Assembly: GCA_029781535.1 (NCBI GenBank)
Contig: JAKOWL010000250.1
Coordinates: 34,711-98,710, forward strand
Direction of reading: 5' to 3'
Source of the DNA: Pseudomonadota bacterium
Lineage (GTDB): Bacteria > Pseudomonadota > Gammaproteobacteria > Burkholderiales > Methylophilaceae
DNA: 64,000 bases
Part shown: piece by piece, positions 61,496 to 64,000 of the stretch
How positions within the stretch are numbered: position 1 is the stretch's first letter
Layout: each line of letters opens with the position of its first letter
The notes under the pieces: model-generated
Databases searched by the model: none
The model's input: only the letters and a program-made list of their open reading frames with translations
Told to the model about the DNA's origin: nothing
Translations under genes and position numbers: made by a program

Positions 61496-61953
61496 TTGTT
61501 GTTCTCCGTAGAAAGTGTATTGGTTTTATTGGCTTGTGCCTTGGCGATAGCCGCAGCTGCCTCTGGTGGCATATAGTTTTCATCATGCTTGGCCAGCACT
61601 TGAGTAGCAACAAAAAGGCCATCCTGATTCAAACTGCCCTCAGCGACCACGCCCTTACCCTCTTTGAACAAGTCCGGCAAGATGCCCTTGTACTCTACCA
61701 ACATGGATTTGGCAGTATCAGTGACCTTGAATTGGACCCGCAACCCGTCAGGTAAGCGTTTAAGAGTACCCTGTTCGACCAGGCCGCCAATCCTGAAATT
61801 CCCCGATTTAGGCGCCTCCCCTTTCTCTACCTGGGTAGGGGTAAAGAAAAAAACCAGATTGCTTCGGAAAGATTTGGTAATGAGTACAGCTGCTGCTGCA
61901 ATCAACACTAACCCCGCAACGATCATGGCAAGTCTTTTGTGTCGTGCTTTCAT
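61492..61953 (-). CDS. ccmE: Heme chaperone CcmE
   Basis: FRIGGLVEQGTL; VLAKHDENYMPPE. Confidence 0.96.
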   Translation of the reverse strand: MKARHKRLAMIVAGLVLIAAAAVLITKSFRSNLVFFFTPTQVEKGEAPKSGNFRIGGLVEQGTLKRLPDGLRVQFKVTDTAKSMLVEYKGILPDLFKEGKGVVAEGSLNQDGLFVATQVLAKHDENYMPPEAAAAIAKAQANKTNTLSTENNK

Positions 61954-61954
61954 T

Positions 61955-62116
61955 CTAGACAGTCTCTTGTTTTAACATGTTAGTAATACGCTGACGGCGT
62001 TTTTTAAGTGCCAACAACTCTATAGCCATCGCTAGAAAGGTGATGCCGAACGAGCTCCAGACATAGAACCCGTAGCCACCCATCGCGATAAATTCCTGAA
62101 AACTGTGCCACTGCAT
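61955..62116 (-). CDS. ccmD: Heme exporter CcmD
   Basis: MQWHSFQEFIAMGGYGFYVWSSFGITFLAMAIELLALKKRR. Confidence 0.9.
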   Translation of the reverse strand: MQWHSFQEFIAMGGYGFYVWSSFGITFLAMAIELLALKKRRQRITNMLKQETV

Positions 62117-62126
62117 TTGGTGCCCT

Positions 62127-62876
62127 TTAAATATCTTGTCTGAACAAGGCAGCTTTACTGTCTCGCTCCATAATCTCGCAACGTACACGAGCCAATATCA
62201 CCGCAATGCTGTAAAGCCAAAAGCCCAAAGCCATTATCAACATCCCTTTTAACATGATGGCTGCCATGGCAGGCGCTTTGGTTAAACTGATAGACGCTCC
62301 TTGATGCAATGTGTTCCACCACTTAACAGAAAAATAAATGATAGGCACATTAACTGCCCCAACGATTGCCAGAATCGCACTCGCTTTGTCTGCGCGATTA
62401 GTATCATCAATGGCAGATTGCAATGAAAAATAACCAATATACAAAAACAACAAAATCAGCTCGGATGTCAATCTGGCATCCCAGACCCACCAAGCACCCC
62501 ACATCGGTTTACCCCAGAAAGAGCCGGTAACCAGCGCCACCAAAGTAAACATGGCTCCAGTAGGCGCAATCGACTTCGCCATCATATGGGAGAGCTTGGC
62601 ATTCAATACCAGCCCAAGAATAGCGTAGCCTGCCATCAACAAATACAGAAACATGGAAAACCAGGCAGCTGGCACGTGTACGAAAATAATCCGGTAACCT
62701 TCACCTTGCTGAAAATCGGTAGGCGCTACCAATAAACCCAAATATAAGCCATATACGATCAATACAGCGGCACCAACCGAAAACCAAGGAATCAGCTGAC
62801 CTGCAAGTGGGTAGAATGTTTTTGGAGAAGCATATTTCAACCAATTGATACCGCTTTTAGATTTTACTATGTCCAT
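62127..62876 (-). CDS. ccmC: Heme exporter CcmC
   Basis: IIFVHVPAAWFSMFLYL; WGKPMWGAWWVWDARLTSELILLFLYIGY. Confidence 0.96.
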   Translation of the reverse strand: MDIVKSKSGINWLKYASPKTFYPLAGQLIPWFSVGAAVLIVYGLYLGLLVAPTDFQQGEGYRIIFVHVPAAWFSMFLYLLMAGYAILGLVLNAKLSHMMAKSIAPTGAMFTLVALVTGSFWGKPMWGAWWVWDARLTSELILLFLYIGYFSLQSAIDDTNRADKASAILAIVGAVNVPIIYFSVKWWNTLHQGASISLTKAPAMAAIMLKGMLIMALGFWLYSIAVILARVRCEIMERDSKAALFRQDI

Positions 62877-62899
62877 TTACTCATCCACTCTTTATTTAA

Positions 62900-63601
62900 T
62901 TACTCCAAAGCCACTTTTAAAGCGGCAGATGCCGCCAAAGGTGCAAATACTAACGACAAGGCCAGAATTGCTCCAAGCAGTGATAATGCACCCTGTGGAC
63001 TCATGCCAATAGAAACGGCGGTTACTGCCCCAGCACCAAACACCAGCACCGGGATATACAAGGGCAATACCAATATCGCAATCAGCACACCTGTGCCACG
63101 CAGACCCAAGGTTAAGGCTGCGCCCACACTGCCAATCAGACTTAAAGCCAAGGTGCCTATCAAAAGGGATAAAGCCAAGACCTGCAAACCTGTTGCATCC
63201 ATATTGAATTGTAATCCAATAAGCGGAGCAACTAGTACCAATGGCAGACCAGACAAAACCCAGTGCGCGACCACTTTTGCCACGACAATCAATATCAATG
63301 GCTGGCTCGAGATAACCATTTGTTCCAGCGTGCCATCAGAAAAATCACTTGCGAACAATCTGGATAATGAGAGCATGCATGACAATAGTGCCGTAACCCA
63401 CAAAACGCTTGGTGCCATGGCACTTAACAATTTCGGATCAGCACCAGAACCTAGCGGGAACAGACTTGCTGCGATAATAAAGAAGAAAAGCACCGCTGCC
63501 ACATCGGATTGTCTACGCATCGCTACAAGAATATCTCTTGCCAGGATACGATACAGCACAGCAAACGTGCCTAGTTGGTTACTTGGAGGAGTTTGCAACA
63601 T
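62900..63601 (-). CDS. ccmB: Heme exporter CcmB
   Basis: FSDGTLEQMVIS; multi-TM; operon position. Confidence 0.94.
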   Translation of the reverse strand: MLQTPPSNQLGTFAVLYRILARDILVAMRRQSDVAAVLFFFIIAASLFPLGSGADPKLLSAMAPSVLWVTALLSCMLSLSRLFASDFSDGTLEQMVISSQPLILIVVAKVVAHWVLSGLPLVLVAPLIGLQFNMDATGLQVLALSLLIGTLALSLIGSVGAALTLGLRGTGVLIAILVLPLYIPVLVFGAGAVTAVSIGMSPQGALSLLGAILALSLVFAPLAASAALKVALE

Positions 63602-63612
63602 GCGGAAACCTG

Positions 63613-64000
63613 CTAGCCACCTAAACGCAATCGCACAAGATTAGGAACTTGCATCTGTACAGATTGATGGGTAGTCATCACGACGATACCACCTTCATTC
63701 GAAAACAGCTCGATACGTTGACGCAAAACATCCACCGCAGCAACATCCAGCGCAGTGAACGGTTCATCCAACACCCAAAGAGGCGACTGCTGCAACCACA
63801 ACCTCGCTAACGAAATACGCTTCTTCTGTCCTTGTGATAACAGTCTGGAAGGCAAGCTCATACATCTTTTCAAACCGAGCTCGTCCAGCACATCTTTGAT
63901 ATGCTCAGCTTTTACTTCCATGCCTGCCAATGTCATGGAAAATTGGAGGTTTTCGATTGCAGAGAGTTCCTCTTTAATGCCTGACAAATGTCCGATATAC
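63613..64000 (-). CDS. ccmA: Heme exporter ATP-binding protein CcmA, truncated by window edge
   Basis: Frame open to edge as YIGHLSGIKEELSAIENL; LSQGQKKRISLARLWLQQSPLWVLDEPFTALDVAAV. Confidence 0.94.
   Translation of the reverse strand, partial: YIGHLSGIKEELSAIENLQFSMTLAGMEVKAEHIKDVLDELGLKRCMSLPSRLLSQGQKKRISLARLWLQQSPLWVLDEPFTALDVAAVDVLRQRIELFSNEGGIVVMTTHQSVQMQVPNLVRLRLGG

Overview
The 64 kb window is chromosomal DNA from a Gram-negative bacterium. Gene content (edd-eda, LPS core genes, assimilatory nas/nir/nrt cluster, System I ccm cluster, PEP-CTERM protein) suggests a betaproteobacterium, possibly a Methylophilaceae-like methylotroph; this lineage call is inference. Segments: (1) 1-9.0 kb, a surface-polysaccharide/glycosyltransferase block; (2) 9.1-11.6 kb, eda and edd; (3) 11.8-22 kb, LPS-core genes (carbamoyltransferase, tandem-kinase protein, ArnT-like transferase, LpxL/HtrB-like acyltransferase, waaP, waaG, waaC); (4) 22-29.4 kb, grpE-dnaK-dnaJ followed by a Ca2+/cation antiporter and a P-type ATPase; (5) 30-34.6 kb, creBCD with an M23 peptidase; (6) 34.6-42.7 kb, housekeeping genes (gloA, ferredoxin, coaD, rsmD, two M16 peptidases, ftsY-ftsE-ftsX); (7) 43.5-57.6 kb, a nitrate-assimilation cluster (nasA, nirD, PP2C-kinase fusion, narK-type transporter, nirB, porin, nrtABC, nasT); (8) 57.8-64 kb, ccmIHGFEDCB and partial ccmA. 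The strongest non-coding finding is a textbook-like ANTAR (NasT) antitermination leader upstream of nrtA: two hexaloop hairpins (A at loop position 1, G at position 4) followed by a long intrinsic terminator. Candidate sigma54 promoters with GCAC-N7-GTGC (NtrC-like) sites lie upstream of nasT and nirB. Other regulatory signals are a TTCAC-N6-TTCAC CreB tag upstream of creD and sigma32-like promoters before grpE and dnaK. A diverged waaP 3'-tail duplicate flanks a DUF2238-like gene. No tRNA, rRNA, CRISPR array or transposase gene was recognised.
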